Counted from the first letter of the stretch, positions 21,876 to 33,023 are shown. The stretch: 64,000 nt of DNA from Heligmosomoides polygyrus polygyrus (GCA_947396885.1 OX377202.1:12524001-12588000), one strand, 5' to 3'. Numbers and translations are program-made. Notes: generated by a model from the letters alone, not told the origin.

Positions 21876-22460
21876 ACTTTCACGATTTCAAAGGTCGAGG
21901 AGAGGTCGAAAAAAAGCTTCGCCCAAACCACCCCTAAGGGAGTTATATGAGGAGCGGATCACGAATCTGTCATCCGTTTTTGAAATTTATGCCCATTCCG
22001 ATAGGTTACAGCAGGTACGGATGAATAGGGCTGCCGTAGTCATGGGGTGTTGATCACGAATCTGCCCTTTTGACAACTAGAGTGAAACAAATGAGTAGGA
22101 GATGTGTAGGAAGCAAATTGATGAAGGACGTAGCGGTTATGAAGAAATGCAAAAACAGTGCACAGCACGGACTCGAGCACCCGGTCTATCACCTTTGAAG
22201 CAGCCCCGCACCCTGCTGAGCAACCAACTCGCTTGCCGCTGAGCCTTTCGCCGCGTCCCAAACAACATCGCACGCGCACGCATGCACGTGGGCACGTGCT
22301 GACGGTGCGCTACTGTACCCGCCTTCGAGGGCCGTAGCTCTTTTGGTTCAAGAACTCTGCAAAAACGAAACATTTTTTTCTATTATATGAAGAGTGGAGA
22401 CTCTCGTAGTACTATCCATTTCCCCCGTTCATACCTACGCCTGAGACCCTTCCCTGGTTA

Positions 22461-23372
22461 GAAATGTCCTCATTTGAAAGCCTCCTGTTGCTGTTGCACC
22501 GTTATTGTCCTGGTGAAAGGCAAAATTCGACCTATTCCAGTCGCCTCCATAATCGAGCCGCAATCTCTGTTTCCGATTCCACAGGGTGAATGTGGATGGC
22601 AAACCTCGGAATTAATGCAGGCATTCATTGGACCGAGGGTACATGTCGTGATAACGCACTGCAGGTGCGCGGGAACGCACCATTGTCTCTACCGTAACCG
22701 TGGCAGCCAATCAGGCACCAGCTCAGCCGCAGGGCATACGATTGGTTGCCGCGAGTACAGTACGAGCAACAGCGCGTTCCTGCACTCACTGCGGGTCTCA
22801 TCGCGACATGTACCGAATCGAGTATAGCACTTCTGTACAGTACCGTGAGACAAGCTGGACAGTCTTAGAGCAAACAATTCCTGAGTAGGACGGCTGGGAA
22901 TTTCCGTTAAAACTCCCCAAACACTCAGTCTACAGGCTGTTGCACCCACTCGATTGATTATGTCCGGCCTATATGCATTGTTCAACTCTACCGAGATTTA
23001 TATGTCAGAAGATAGAGCTCGAACTGCTGAGCTCAAAATGTGTTTCTTTTTACAAGTACTTGCTTTTGAAAAGTTATTTAAAAAACCGCTTTGGAACACT
23101 CCAAAGAGGCTTTTTCGACAATTGACCGAAGGAGCCTTCCACTCCTGTAACATTGCTCACTGACTCTGGTCAGTATGTCATTGAATATAAAAGAAGTCCT
23201 GTTTATTCCGTACTTTTCAAATGTGGAAAGCCTATTCGAGAATCTTTCCGTACGGCGCAACAAATTTCCGATCGAGCGGCTCGCCCTGTACTTAATTTGT
23301 TTGTACTTCAAATTTCTAGACATAATACTCGCAGAGTTCAGTGAAGGCGTAATTTTCTGACACCTGTTTCAG
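22461..23372. other. Unassigned interval before the candidate exon
   Basis: Short plus-strand frames (for example 23175-23360) lead up to the exon at 23373. A GT at 23349 would leave an intron of only about 25 bases, too short to be credible. No domain was recognised. Confidence 0.4.
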
Positions 23373-23489
23373 GCGATGTTCACAGAACCTCTGGAGGATA
23401 AGGTCGTACGTCTGGTGCGTAAGCATATATCGGAGAATAAGGATCAGGTGGCGACATGGGACGACGAACCGCCAGAGCCGCTGCCACAG
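23373..23489 (+). CDS. Candidate internal exon, product unrecognised
   Basis: A strong nematode-like acceptor (CACCTGTTTCAG) is followed by 117 open bases and then a donor (CAG/GTACAT). The length is 39 codons, phase-neutral, encoding AMFTEPLEDKVVRLVRKHIS followed by an acidic, proline-rich end (WDDEPPEPLPQ). The amphipathic charged helix then acidic/proline segment does not look like transposon coding sequence. No neighbouring exon was identified within 1 kb on either side, which is mostly repeats, so the gene is either interrupted by long repeat-filled introns or only a relic. Confidence 0.5.
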
Positions 23490-23603
23490 GTACATTCGAA
23501 CTAGTCCTCACGCTCCGCAGCTAACATTTGAAAGCAGTTCGACCTAAGAGTTAGCTCATTTTTTATTTCGGATCTATGTGCTCTAGTATACGATGCTTAT
23601 AAA

Positions 23604-23700
23604 TAGGTGTGCACATTTAACGGTTAAATACTTTATCGGATTAACGGCATTTCCCGTTAAAATCTCGGAGTGCACCACGTTTAAAATTTAACGAAATTTT
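23604..23700. mobile_element. hAT-like MITE fragment (TTAACG-rich)
   Basis: It starts AGGTGTGCACATTTAACGG, the inverse of the termini at 4946, 26014 and 51092, followed by TTAACGG and CCGTTAA motifs. Confidence 0.45.
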
Positions 23701-23971
23701 TATTTCTTTTTTAGGGAAAGAAACGGTTTAAGCTTAGTTAAAGGTGCAAGAACGCAACAAAGTTTTAGGGTTTTTACTCAAGAAGGTACCGCTCCCTGCA
23801 ATGGTCATTGGTTTCCAGCCAATTGATTGATAGTGTAAATACTGCTTACATAAAGGTGCAAAGTAAAAATATCTGTGCTCGCTGCAATTTTTACTGTTTT
23901 TATCGCCTGAATGCCGAATTGAGCAGCGATTACCTCCACTCAAACAAAATTTTGGCTATTCATCATCGTCA

Positions 23972-24276
23972 TGGGCGCGTGTAGCGCAGTCGGAGGAGGC
24001 GCCGACGGTCGCCTGCACACGATACCAGGTTCCCGGTTCGGAGTTCCCGCCCAGGCCAACCAAGCCTTCCAGCTCTCCGGTGTCGGTGAATTGGTGCCGG
24101 ACTTGTCTGGGAAGGATAAAGCACTGAATTCTACATCGCCTGGCCACCGCAAATCATTGTATGACCAAATTAGGCATACAAATCTCCTCCACGACATTTC
24201 GTAGAAATAGAAGGCGTGGCGCATCCCAAAGGGGATTGAATAACGCCGTCCTTTATCCTTTATCTTTATTTATCCA
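23972..24276 (+). mobile_element. tRNA-derived SINE, copy 2 (best-preserved head)
   Basis: The head contains an A-box-like GTAGCGCAGTCGG (23980-23992) and a B-box-like GGTTCGGAGTTCC (24035-24047), the two internal RNA polymerase III promoter blocks. A body follows with CCCAGGCCAACCAAGCCTTCC and GCCTGGCCACCGCA, and the tail ends GCGCATCCCAAAGGGGATTG, then CCTTTATCCTTTATC repeats. About 300 bp. It encodes nothing and would be mobilised by LINE enzymes supplied in trans. Confidence 0.85.
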
Positions 24277-24553
24277 TCATCGTCATCATTCTCATTGTCG
24301 TCTGTCCCGCTTGGTGGCGAATCCGCTCTTCTGGTGTGGTGACGCCGATTCTCCTAATCAAATGCTTGATCAGGGTGCACACCAGCTATCTTTAAGTCTA
24401 AGTGCAACGTACCTAGCCAGTTTGCTTCAATCGTCCTCTGGACCGCTTTCCAAGGACCTCAAGGTTTGCCATTGACAATATAAAGATTGGAATGTGCTAG
24501 ATGAGTACATGGCGCGCATGATAAAAAGATTCTTGGTTTCTACACTTTAAAAT

Positions 24554-24753
24554 NNNNNNNNNNNNNNNNNNNNNNNNNNNNNNNNNNNNNNNNNNNNNNN
24601 NNNNNNNNNNNNNNNNNNNNNNNNNNNNNNNNNNNNNNNNNNNNNNNNNNNNNNNNNNNNNNNNNNNNNNNNNNNNNNNNNNNNNNNNNNNNNNNNNNNN
24701 NNNNNNNNNNNNNNNNNNNNNNNNNNNNNNNNNNNNNNNNNNNNNNNNNNNNN
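24554..24753. other. Assembly gap (200 N)
   Basis: Exactly 200 N. Confidence 0.99.
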
Positions 24754-25894
24754 CATTCGCAAGAAAATGTGTTGCTCTATAAGAATATGTATCGTGTTTA
24801 TTGATTTGTATTGAATATCAACAAAATTCCAAAAAGAGAAAAATCGTCTTCACCAACAACTCCTTCTCCTCATCAGTCGTTGATATTCGACAGAAATCAG
24901 CGTGAGCCAATAAACGCGACACAAATTCTCACTGAGCAAGTCATCCTCTTCCAAACGACAAATAACACCAAGCAAAAAAGTCCAACCACAGAACCGGAGT
25001 TCTGGTAAAAATTCGGACGGAAAGTCGGAATTCCCAATTTGATGGCCTACAAATCAATAAAGGACAAATGAGCAAATAACACTAACACATATTCTTGTAG
25101 CACAGAACATTGTCTTCCAAGTGCTATAAAAAACTGCGCAAAAAATTACAAACCTAAGCGGAGAGAACAAGTGCGCTAATGGCTACTTCTCACTTTTCAC
25201 TTCAACGACCTACAAATTGACACAATTCATGATGAAAAAGAAATGCAATACATGTTCTGATAGAGCAAATCATTCTCTTTCGAAAGCTATGCAGGGCTAT
25301 GCAAGAGACCGCCGGCGAAATCTGCCGTGAATCGTTGAAAAAAACGGCGAAGACTTATGGGACAACCTAATAATTAGGCGTGGCTCAGCGTTGCCCTAAC
25401 CTAGTCCTACCATCATCATCTGCACGAAGAATCCGTCCTACTTTTCGGAAAGCTTGGAAGAAGAGTGGAGAACCTTTTCTTCCTTTGTTTCTTTTCTTAT
25501 CCTTGTTCTCTCACATTATTTTGGTTTTGTAGCGTTTTCCCCGCTTTTTCTGCGTCTTTTCGACCTAACCTATGGAGCAAATATCACAGAAAAAAAACTG
25601 TGAAAACTGAATGGTAGTATCAAGAACGAATATGTAGCAATGAAACACGAGAAAGGTCCTAGAAAGTCCAAACACTCAAAACTACGGCAGAGAAGAGCGG
25701 TCAAGCACGCAAATATAATAATTTGGTCAAGGAGCACGAAAAATTCAAACAAATGTCGAAATACGAGCGCGATACCGATTGCCTATTTCCACTTATTCAA
25801 ATAACTTGAGGGTTTTCCCGGTATGCGAATGCTCATCCAAAAAAAAATCTTCCAAATTCCTTTGCATGAAGAAAAAGTAAAATTTCCAAACTGG
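24754..25894. other. No supportable gene
   Basis: AT-rich spacer after the gap. Only short, composition-driven frames are present. Confidence 0.5.
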
Positions 25895-26014
25895 TGTATA
25901 AAATGTCGTTAATGCAATTTAACGGAAATTTTCGTCGTTAAATTTCGTTAAAACTTTTTAACGAAAAATGACAGAAAATCAGGTAAATCGTTAATCGCTA
26001 AGCGCACACCCCTG
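25895..26014. mobile_element. hAT-like MITE end
   Basis: TTAACGG, CGTTAAATTTCGTTAAAAC and TTTAACGAAAA motifs end in GCACACCCCTG, identical to the termini at 4946 and 51092. It abuts the tail side of SINE copy 3. Confidence 0.5.
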
Positions 26015-26016
26015 GA

Positions 26017-26297
26017 CGCTACTCAATCCTTTTTTGAGATGCGCCATGCATTCTACTTCTACGGGATGTCGTGAAGGCGATATTATATTTTGAATGCGTA
26101 TTTGGCCATACAATGACTTGCGATGGCCAGCCGATGAACACATCAGCACTTTATCCTTCCCGGACAAGTCTGATACCAATTCACCGACAATGGACGGTGG
26201 AAGGCTTGGTTGGCCTGGGTGGTAAATCCGAACCAGGAACCTGGTATCGAGTGCACGCCACAGCCGGCACCTCCTCCGACGGCGCTACCCGCGCCCT
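26017..26297 (-). mobile_element. tRNA-derived SINE, copy 3
   Basis: Minus-strand copy: the head GGGCGCGGGTAGCGCCGTCG is at the 26297 side, the B-box region GGTTCGGATTTACC near 26230, and the tail GCGCATCTCAAAAAAGGATT near 26040. The terminal TTTATCC repeat is missing. Confidence 0.8.
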
Positions 26298-26826
26298 AGC
26301 TCGAGACTGCATCAAGCTAGTTTTAATTTTATCATTCTGGTAGGCAAAAACGAATGAAAAAAGGTCATAAGGGTTTGATAAAAGATTCAACAAAGGAGGG
26401 AGTGAATGTTAGAAACGACAGTAGCAAAAATTCATTTTCAGCAATTTTTTATTGAATAATTTATTTAATTGCACTCGAAGGTGCACTACAGCTCCACCAA
26501 AAACGTCAAACAAACAAAATAACCGTTAAAAGCAATAGTAGAGTGAACGTTTACTTACATTCGAATTAGAAACCTACCTCCTTCAGTAGTTACCGTTGGT
26601 TGGGTTGGTTTAATTGGGTTTCGCCAGAATCTTGGCTCTTCTGCAGCGTTTTGAAGTCGTATTTTATCGAGATATTAATTTGTTGGAGCGACTAACCTTA
26701 TTCACTAAACGGTTGGCAAACGGCTTCATTTCCCCCATGAGGAAATTCACATCAACTGTCATAATAGCGTCGTAGGCAAGTGAAACCAAACTATTCCCTC
26801 AGATTTATTCAGCCTTTCAAATTGAT
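26298..26826. other. No supportable gene
   Basis: AT-rich spacer containing, on the minus strand near 26827-26832, an AATAAA that could serve the candidate exon at 26916-27224. Confidence 0.4.
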
Positions 26827-26915
26827 TTTTTATTCGGACTGTGCAAAAATTCATCATGAACACAATGACGGAACTGGACTAGGATTGCCATTTAATCTTG
26901 AATGCTAGTGCTGCA

Positions 26916-27224
26916 TCACATCGTCAATAAGGCTATTCTCTGGGCTGCCTTCGCTTTCTGAACACGGTGCACCCTTCGCGGACAACCCTCTTTCCCTCCC
27001 CTTATTGCTGTTTTTGCAGTTTCTTTCGTTAGAAGCGCCTGCATTGCTCCCACACGCATGACGTCATGGAATTGAGGGGCGTCAGCGGCAGAAGGCAGAA
27101 GCACCGGCGCCGGATGGGGTTCCATTTCTTCGCTTGATAAATAACGGCTTAAGGCTGGCAAGTGGCGAGGAGGCAAGCATCTCTGAGGAGAGTTCATCGA
27201 GGAATCAGCGAGAGTGAAAGGCAT
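26916..27224 (-). CDS. Weak candidate 3' terminal exon, product unrecognised
   Basis: On the minus strand a CACCTTCCAG acceptor is followed by 103 codons including the stop, beginning MPFTLADSSMNSPQRCLPPR and ending QRIALLTM. An AATAAA lies about 85 bases past the stop. The sequence is rich in Ala, Pro and basic residues and I recognise no domain. A start at this ATG is also possible, making it a small single-exon gene. Support is only splice-like and poly(A)-like context. Confidence 0.3.
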   Translation of the reverse strand: MPFTLADSSMNSPQRCLPPRHLPALSRYLSSEEMEPHPAPVLLPSAADAPQFHDVMRVGAMQALLTKETAKTAIRGGKEGCPRRVHRVQKAKAAQRIALLTM

Positions 27225-27427
27225 CTGGAAGGTGCAGCAAATCGTAGGAGTTGGGGACAATTAAGCAATGATCCCTCGCGAATGGAGAAAGTACTGACTT
27301 CTCCATTTGGCGGCTATCGCACTGAAGAAGTGTTTAGTGTTTTCGCGTCAAATTGAACACAAACAAAACATGGTTTGTGTTCCGAACACGTTCCAAATTA
27401 AATCGAGCTTCCTTCACGTTTTGTCTA

Positions 27428-28393
27428 ACTAGAGAAGGGTTTCGATCTCTCATGGAATTTCAAGTTGAGACCTCGACCATTAGAAGGAGCTTGGAATGCT
27501 GATTACGAATATGTGTGTCAAAATGGCGAAGTGAAATTCCTGAGCGAGTTATGGAGTGCCGAAATCGGGTGGCCTCACCACAGGCTGGCCGAGCGACACA
27601 GCTGGCACGGGAGTAGTGAGCCATTGGAGCTTCGTAAGAAGGGACGTCAGCTGCGGCGATGGCGCAGTGGTAGTACTCCTGCTCGTCAGGTGCAACATCG
27701 TCGGCTCGGTCCCTATTGCTGCCGGTTTCTTTGCAAATAATAATTTATCCTCGAAGCGACCTTTTATTCTAAATTATGACACATGTCTGATTAAATAGCC
27801 GGAAAAACTACCGTACACGTTCGTAGAAATGCTTCAAGGCAAAAAACTGCCATGGTGACACTCTCATTTACTATTTTGCACAACTAAATGTGTTTCTAAC
27901 AACATTGACATTCGTGGAACAAAACAAAATATGTTAGAAGAGATATGCTGCTTACATACTGTACATCTTATACATGCAGCCTCTCTACAACCGGCAACAA
28001 ACGTGTATGGTAGTTTTCCCGGCCACATAATCAGACACGTGTCATAATTCAGAATAAAAGATCATTTCGAAGGTAAATTATTATTTGCAAAAAGCCGACA
28101 TTAATGGGAACCGAACCAACGTCGAATGCACAGACGAGCAGGAACACTACCGCTGCGCCACCGCCGCAGCTGGCGTGTCCTTCTTACGGATTCCTGATCA
28201 TTCACCACTCTCGCACCAGCCGTGCCGCAGAGCCAGCCTGTGGTGAGGCCACCTGATTTCGGCAGGCCATAACTCACTCAGGAGTTTCATTTTGTAATTT
28301 TGACACCCATATTCGTAATCAGCATTCCGAGCTCTTTCTTATGGTCCAGGTCTCAACTTCAAGTGTCATGGGAATTCGAAAATCTTTCCTAGT
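27428..28393. mobile_element. Inverted repeat with 394-bp arms carrying tRNA-like promoters
   Basis: Arms 27428-27821 and 28000-28393 are diverged inverse copies of equal length around a 178-base spacer. Each arm contains a tRNA-like block: left GGCGCAGTGGTAG with CTCGGTCCC, and right (inverse) GTGGCGCAGCGGTAG with GGTTCGGTTCCC, that is A- and B-box matches. The arms also share GAAATCAGGTGGCCTCACCA-type flanking sequence. This may be two SINE copies inserted head to head or a foldback element. A transcript across it would fold into a long double strand. Confidence 0.75.
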
Positions 28394-29311
28394 AATACTC
28401 TTCTGTACAATTAAAATAATCTTTTCCAAAGGCATGGCTTTTTGAATTTTTTATTCATCGGCTCCAATAGATGAAGCACGGTTTGAAATTTTACCTTTTT
28501 TTCAGGAAAAAATCATAGTTTGAAGCTTGTTCTAGAGTAAAAAGGGCAACAACGTATCAGTTTGTTACATAAAAGAAGAGCGGGCGCCATGTGTCCGTCT
28601 GCCTCGTTACGATTTTGTGTTTCATTGATAGTGTAAATGCTTCTTACTTGAATCAGCAAAAGTACAGATGTGTGTCCATTGCAACTGTTTTACTGAACCG
28701 TTGACAAGTGGGTAATTCAACGCATAAATAATTTTTGCTGTCAATCAAATTAAAATTACGACATCCTGTACGAGTGCATGGTGCAATTTTTTCATCTAAC
28801 ACTAAAAAATTGTTGTCTTCACTCACTTAATTACATGACTTGAACCATTGTTTTACCTAAAAATAAAAAATTTTTATGAAATTTTAAATACTGTGGTCAT
28901 CTATTGTTCCAACTGAATTAAAATTCTCAAAAAAAAAGCCATATGAATTTCTCCTTGAACAAACATTTTTTCTAGCTTTTTTGGACAGTCTTTAGGGTCA
29001 TATGTAAGAAGCTCGTTTGGATATGAGAGATGTTCAGTTTGTTTACAAAAGTTTCAAGCTTGTTTAGAAAAGTGTCCAAATTTAGCGTGAAAATGGTAAA
29101 AATTCGAAATTCGAGATGTAAATATTATAGCAGGCAATTATTTTTTGAAAATTTTAATTCATTTGCCGCAATTGATGACCACAGCACTTGGAATTTCATA
29201 AAATCTTTATTTTTAGGTAAAACAATGGCTCAAACCATGTAATTAAGTGAATGAAGACAGCAATTTTTTAGTGTTAAATGAAAAGCCTCCATGACGTCAT
29301 CTATGTAAATA
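28394..29311. other. AT-rich spacer with a dispersed repeat
   Basis: 29030-29095 (GAAAAGTGTCC, AGCGTGAAAATGGTAAA) and the GGACAGTCTTTAGG stretch near 28983 resemble 390-592. No gene was recognised. Confidence 0.45.
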
Positions 29312-30622
29312 TAGGGTCTCAAAAAATGTATACACTGCTTGAAAAGTTATAACTTTGCGCACATTAAAAGCGCTAAAAAAAGTTTAAAACATATATAAAA
29401 GCTTTAGAAAATATAAATTTTTTGACATATGGGCGGCACTGACTGCGCCATGCACTCATTCAAATTCTTGCATTTTACACTCGATTGATTGTGTTCACTT
29501 GAATACTTGTTGTAATTTCTAACTAAAGGAACCGTACTGATTGCTAATGCTTCCTTTGAAATTCAATGTTTGAAAGCACACTACAGCTTGCGAAAAATGC
29601 AAGTGCTGTTTGAAGGTTTTAACATTGCTGCTTGCAAAAATTGCGGAGAATCCCAATAACTCCAGGTACTATTTGAAAGGTTCTAGCATTGCTACTAATG
29701 AAGCATTTTTAGCTGTTTAAAGCTCATGTGAAAGAACATGATGGCGAAAATTCTCTAACATGGAAATGTTCAAGATCGCGCCACGCACTCGTTTAAAACC
29801 TTGGATTTCAGACTCGATTGATTGTGCATGGACTGAATGCTTGTTACAATCTTGCTACAACGTGCCCATATTAACATATGCTGTGTTTATTTCAATGTTT
29901 GAAACATGACAATCACGTGAAAGGCACGTGACATGTGAGCTTATTAATTGCACAATTTACCGATCTCGCTATCGCTCTAATAACGCTATATACGTATCTT
30001 AGCCCATAACAAGAGTCATGTCCGGCTCTAGGCTTTAATTCGAGGAGAAGAAGCTTATCCTAAAGTGCTACTGGAAGATCGAAAACATCGTCGAAGTGCA
30101 GAGTCGATTCAGCGACTACTTCTCCAAATCACCACCCACTCACGTCACCTATGCACAATCAATCCAGTCTGAAATGCAAGCTTTCGGACGGAGGCCTAGC
30201 GTAATTTTGAATATTTGCACGCCGCAGAAATCTCGTTTTCCTGTGCTTTCATATAGGTCTCAATCATCTTCAAAAGCTTCACTACCAGCAATGTTACAAC
30301 CTTTCAAACATACCTGCATTTCCTAGGGTACCCTGAATTTCGTGCAGTCCATATGCTTTTTAGTTTTAAATTTTAAAAGACGCACAAATCAATCAATACG
30401 ACATCTTTTCGAAGAAATTGTAACAGGTAGTCAAGCGAAACACAATCAATCGAGTGTAAAATGCAAGAATTCAGACGAGTGAATGGCGCAATCCACGTCG
30501 CTCATATGCCAAAAATTCCTATTTTTTAAGCTTCCATATGGGTTTTTAACTTCTTTAGTATCTTTACTGTGAGCAAAGTTATTACCTTTCAAACAGCGTA
30601 TATATTTTTTTGGAACACCTTG
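29312..30622 (+). mobile_element. TA-inserting DNA transposon remnant, copy 1
   Basis: The left end TAGGGTCTCAAAAAATGTAT follows TA. The right end (inverse) begins AAGGTGTTCCAAAAAAATAT. Long terminal and subterminal inverted repeats share AAGGTAATAACTTTG, GCGCCATGCACTC and CACTCGATTGATTGTG blocks. Inside, 30060-30135 retains LILKCYWKIENIVEVQ and RFSDYFSKSPP, the N-terminal helix-turn-helix (DUF4817-like) found on some Tc1/mariner-type transposases. The catalytic domain is absent, so it is a non-autonomous derivative. Compare 33024-33668 and 35493-37119. Confidence 0.65.
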
Positions 30623-30655
30623 TTTTATAGGAGCAGAATGCGAGGCGTCTCCCAA

Positions 30656-30975
30656 ACAGAGCTTTATTATTGTAATACCAATCCTATTTATCTTTATCAT
30701 TGTCTCTAGGATTATGTAGATTCTAATTCATTTTTCTAGCTCATCAATTCTGGCCATTCCGTAATAATAGGTTCTTGTTCCTCTCCAACCATCTCTCCAG
30801 TCCTCGTACATAGTAGCTTCGTCATCTGTCTTGTATAGCTGATCTTATAAGATAGGAAGTAATGTCGTTCAGTTTCCTCCACTTACATATTCACTTGTCT
30901 GAGCAATTCCAAACGGTCAATGAATTTCGAAATGCTTTCTGAGGGCTTCAGTTGCAACAGGGGAAAATCTTTCAC
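30656..30975 (-). repeat. Dispersed repeat, copy 1 (possible retroelement 3' end)
   Basis: About 320 bp matching 33728-34235 closely, except that the second copy carries a 176-bp insert. On the minus strand it reads WRDGWRGTRTYYYGMARIDE, then a tail with GATAAAGATAAATAGG, so it may be the 3' end of a retroelement. The class is not determined. Confidence 0.6.
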
Positions 30976-31266
30976 ATTCGTCACCTAAGCCCATCTCTCT
31001 CAGAAATCTGTCAGAAACATCCCTCTTTGACGAGCACGAATTCTGTCAGAAAAGATTGACGACGTTGAAAGAATGCCTTCCGGTGCACTTTCTGCAAGTG
31101 CAAACCCAAGAATTACGTGACCTTTATGCATATTTGCAGGCTATATTAATAGAAAAGGCGCATTTAATAAAGGCCACCACTAATTAGCAATTTTAAATTC
31201 TATTTCTATCTGAAAAGTGAAGTGCGTCCACAGACAGCAGTCTCTCCATGTAACTAGGGCGAAAGT

Positions 31267-31620
31267 TGACCTGTATCATCTGTCGTCCAGCTGGTCATTG
31301 AGTTGCTCGAGCGGGCGCCAGCAGCGTCTCCATTCGTCCCCGTCGCGTGCCAGAGTGCTCCAATGGATCCTCCTCGCTCGAGGGACACGAGGAGCGTCAT
31401 ATTGTTCGTTCAGGGCTTTCACGCAGAAGTCCGGGGCCAACGCGCTGATAGGAGTCCTGGTGTTCTCCTGATATCCCGCGAAATCCAGTCCAGATGACGG
31501 CTCTCGCCCAAAGGGTGTCTGCCGCATTACGTGGCCAGTCCACCTAATTTCCCACGACGACATGCGACAGCATCTCTGAGATTATACATCCACGAAGCTC
31601 GGAATCATCCAGTTAGTATA
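31267..31620 (-). pseudogene. RTE LINE 3' fragment (RT C-terminal region)
   Basis: The minus frames give [10 protein letters not shown] and, after a shift, [20 protein letters not shown] and [20 protein letters not shown], the conserved C-terminal segment of hookworm-type RTE ORFs, followed by GACGACAGATGATACAGG. Other copies lie at 31745-31885, 34987-35320, 38440-38690 and 40280-40950. Confidence 0.75.
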
Positions 31621-31744
31621 GTAAATCTTGGTCGTTTGAGCGCTACACATAGAAGCTATTTTCTAATGTAAATAAGCGAGCGGGTGACGCTCGAAGAAGC
31701 GCCATTCATGGAGACGAGAAGAAGCCTTAGGATTTCCACATTCA

Positions 31745-31885
31745 AGGAAATGAGACACTGCCGCTTAGAACAAGTCGTTGAAAGTTAGCTGGACCGGTCA
31801 TTTAATGCGTTTCACGGTGGATGACAGCCGTAACCGAATGGGTTCCGCGGGACATCAAAAGAACACCATGGCCCTCATCGACACA
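31745..31885 (+). pseudogene. RTE LINE 3' fragment, short
   Basis: SWTGHLMRFTVDDSRNRMGS and shifted pieces correspond to the ...[17 protein letters not shown] segment of the copy at 40280-40950. It lies just right of the inverted fragment at 31267-31620. Confidence 0.6.
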
Positions 31886-32269
31886 TTAGCAGGGTTTGCC
31901 GGATTTATCCTAGTCGTAGGAAGGCACCGCGAGAAAAGCGAAGCAAAGGCAAACAGGTCGGGCTCCCGTGACTCGGAACTTCCAAAGAAACGTCCTCTCG
32001 TGAGCTAGCTCAGTGTATTGTATTAGTAAAATATAATAGTTTAGTCTCAATTTTAACGTCGCTAACAGAAAGGTTGGATGAAGTGTCCCCTCCCACTAGG
32101 ATTAATACGGTTTGCCGACCGACGTGAAGAAACTGCACGAGAGACCCACTGGGCCATTCTGGCACACAGTAGGGACGAAAATAAACGTTAGAGTCGAGTG
32201 GGTTGACGATCAGTAAAACGATAGATGGTGCACGTCAACATCGATTAAACAGTAGCGTAAGGAGAAACG
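31886..32269. other. No supportable feature
   Basis: Spacer. Nothing recognised. Confidence 0.45.
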
Positions 32270-32485
32270 GCATTGTAGAGCAGTTAGGAACACGTCCGAC
32301 GCCGATTCGAAGAGCGTGGTTCGAGTCCCGCGTAGGGTAGTAAAACTCTCCACCATTCTGTGCATGGAAAGCTGGTATCACTTTTGCGAAGGATCGAATA
32401 TTGACTTGGCCAACAAATGGTCATCGCATGTCATTGTATAGGCCGAATAGACATTCAAAACGCCTCCACGGTAAAATGCCCTGCA
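32270..32485 (+). mobile_element. tRNA-derived SINE relative, copy 8 (diverged)
   Basis: TGTAGAGCAGTTAGG (32274-32288) fits an A box and GTGGTTCGAGTCCCG (about 32316-32330) fits a B box. The body keeps TTGGCCAACAAATGGTCATC, CATTGTATAGGCCGAATAG and CGCCTCCACGG, matching the body of the other copies, but the tail is missing. Confidence 0.55.
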
Positions 32486-33023
32486 CGTATATCATATGCT
32501 TTGACTGACGCCGGTTGTTGCTATCTACGGATATCATGGAGTTGTGGCAGCGCTTTATTCTGTTTTGTTCTGCTATGCAATTAAGTTGAAAATAACCACT
32601 TAGAGTACGTAAATCGATAAACGAACATGAAGTCTCTTTCTCAGAAGAAATGAAGAGCGTCCATAAAGAGGAGAGTCCGCCGCATAGAAAAATTTCGAAA
32701 GTTGGATGTATGGCGCAGTCTGAACGAACACTGGAACTGGTTCTTCACAAAGACCACAATGAGTTAAGAACCAAAGCATTTCCATCAAATCAAGCAAGCA
32801 AAAAAGTTTTTTGTTGAGAAAGTAGGATATAGAAAAGCAGTCGAAAATATAAGAGGGTTGTGGTTTTCCCCCACTGAAGAAAAGGATCATTTTCTAGACT
32901 ATCTTCAAACCAACCTGCGAATGAAGAGAAAGATCGAAATCATAAGGAAAAGGGGACTGGAAAAGATGGAAGAGGTGAGGATGACGATGATGTATAACGG
33001 AACAGTGGAGAAATTAAGGATAA
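32486..33023. other. No supportable gene
   Basis: Spacer. The frame 32600-32890 (-) has no recognisable domain. Confidence 0.4.

Larger units (their letters stand above)
20138..22457. mobile_element. Foldback element with 360-420-bp inverted arms and TTA duplication
   Basis: Left arm 20138-20500 and right arm 22038-22457 are inverse copies starting CCAGGGAAGG, then AGGCGTAGGT and GAACGGG, and continuing to GATTCGTGATCAACACCCC. The right arm has about 55 extra bases. TTA flanks both ends (20135-20137 and 22458-22460), the target size typical of PIF/Harbinger elements. Each arm includes a tRNA-like stretch (GGTGGCTCAGCAGG and GTGTTCGACCCC in the left arm). Two unrelated MITEs have inserted between the arms. 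No transposase frame is present. Single ends of the same family occur at 14138-14222 and 49306-49410. Confidence 0.7.

Noticed and set aside
23972..24060. Functional tRNA gene
   Set aside because: A- and B-box-like blocks are present, but no cloverleaf or acceptor stem could be drawn, and the unit is attached to a repeated body and tail, so it is a SINE head.
27660..27720. Functional tRNA gene in the inverted repeat
   Set aside because: A-box match is good, but the acceptor stem is not convincing and the block is duplicated in an inverted repeat with divergence.
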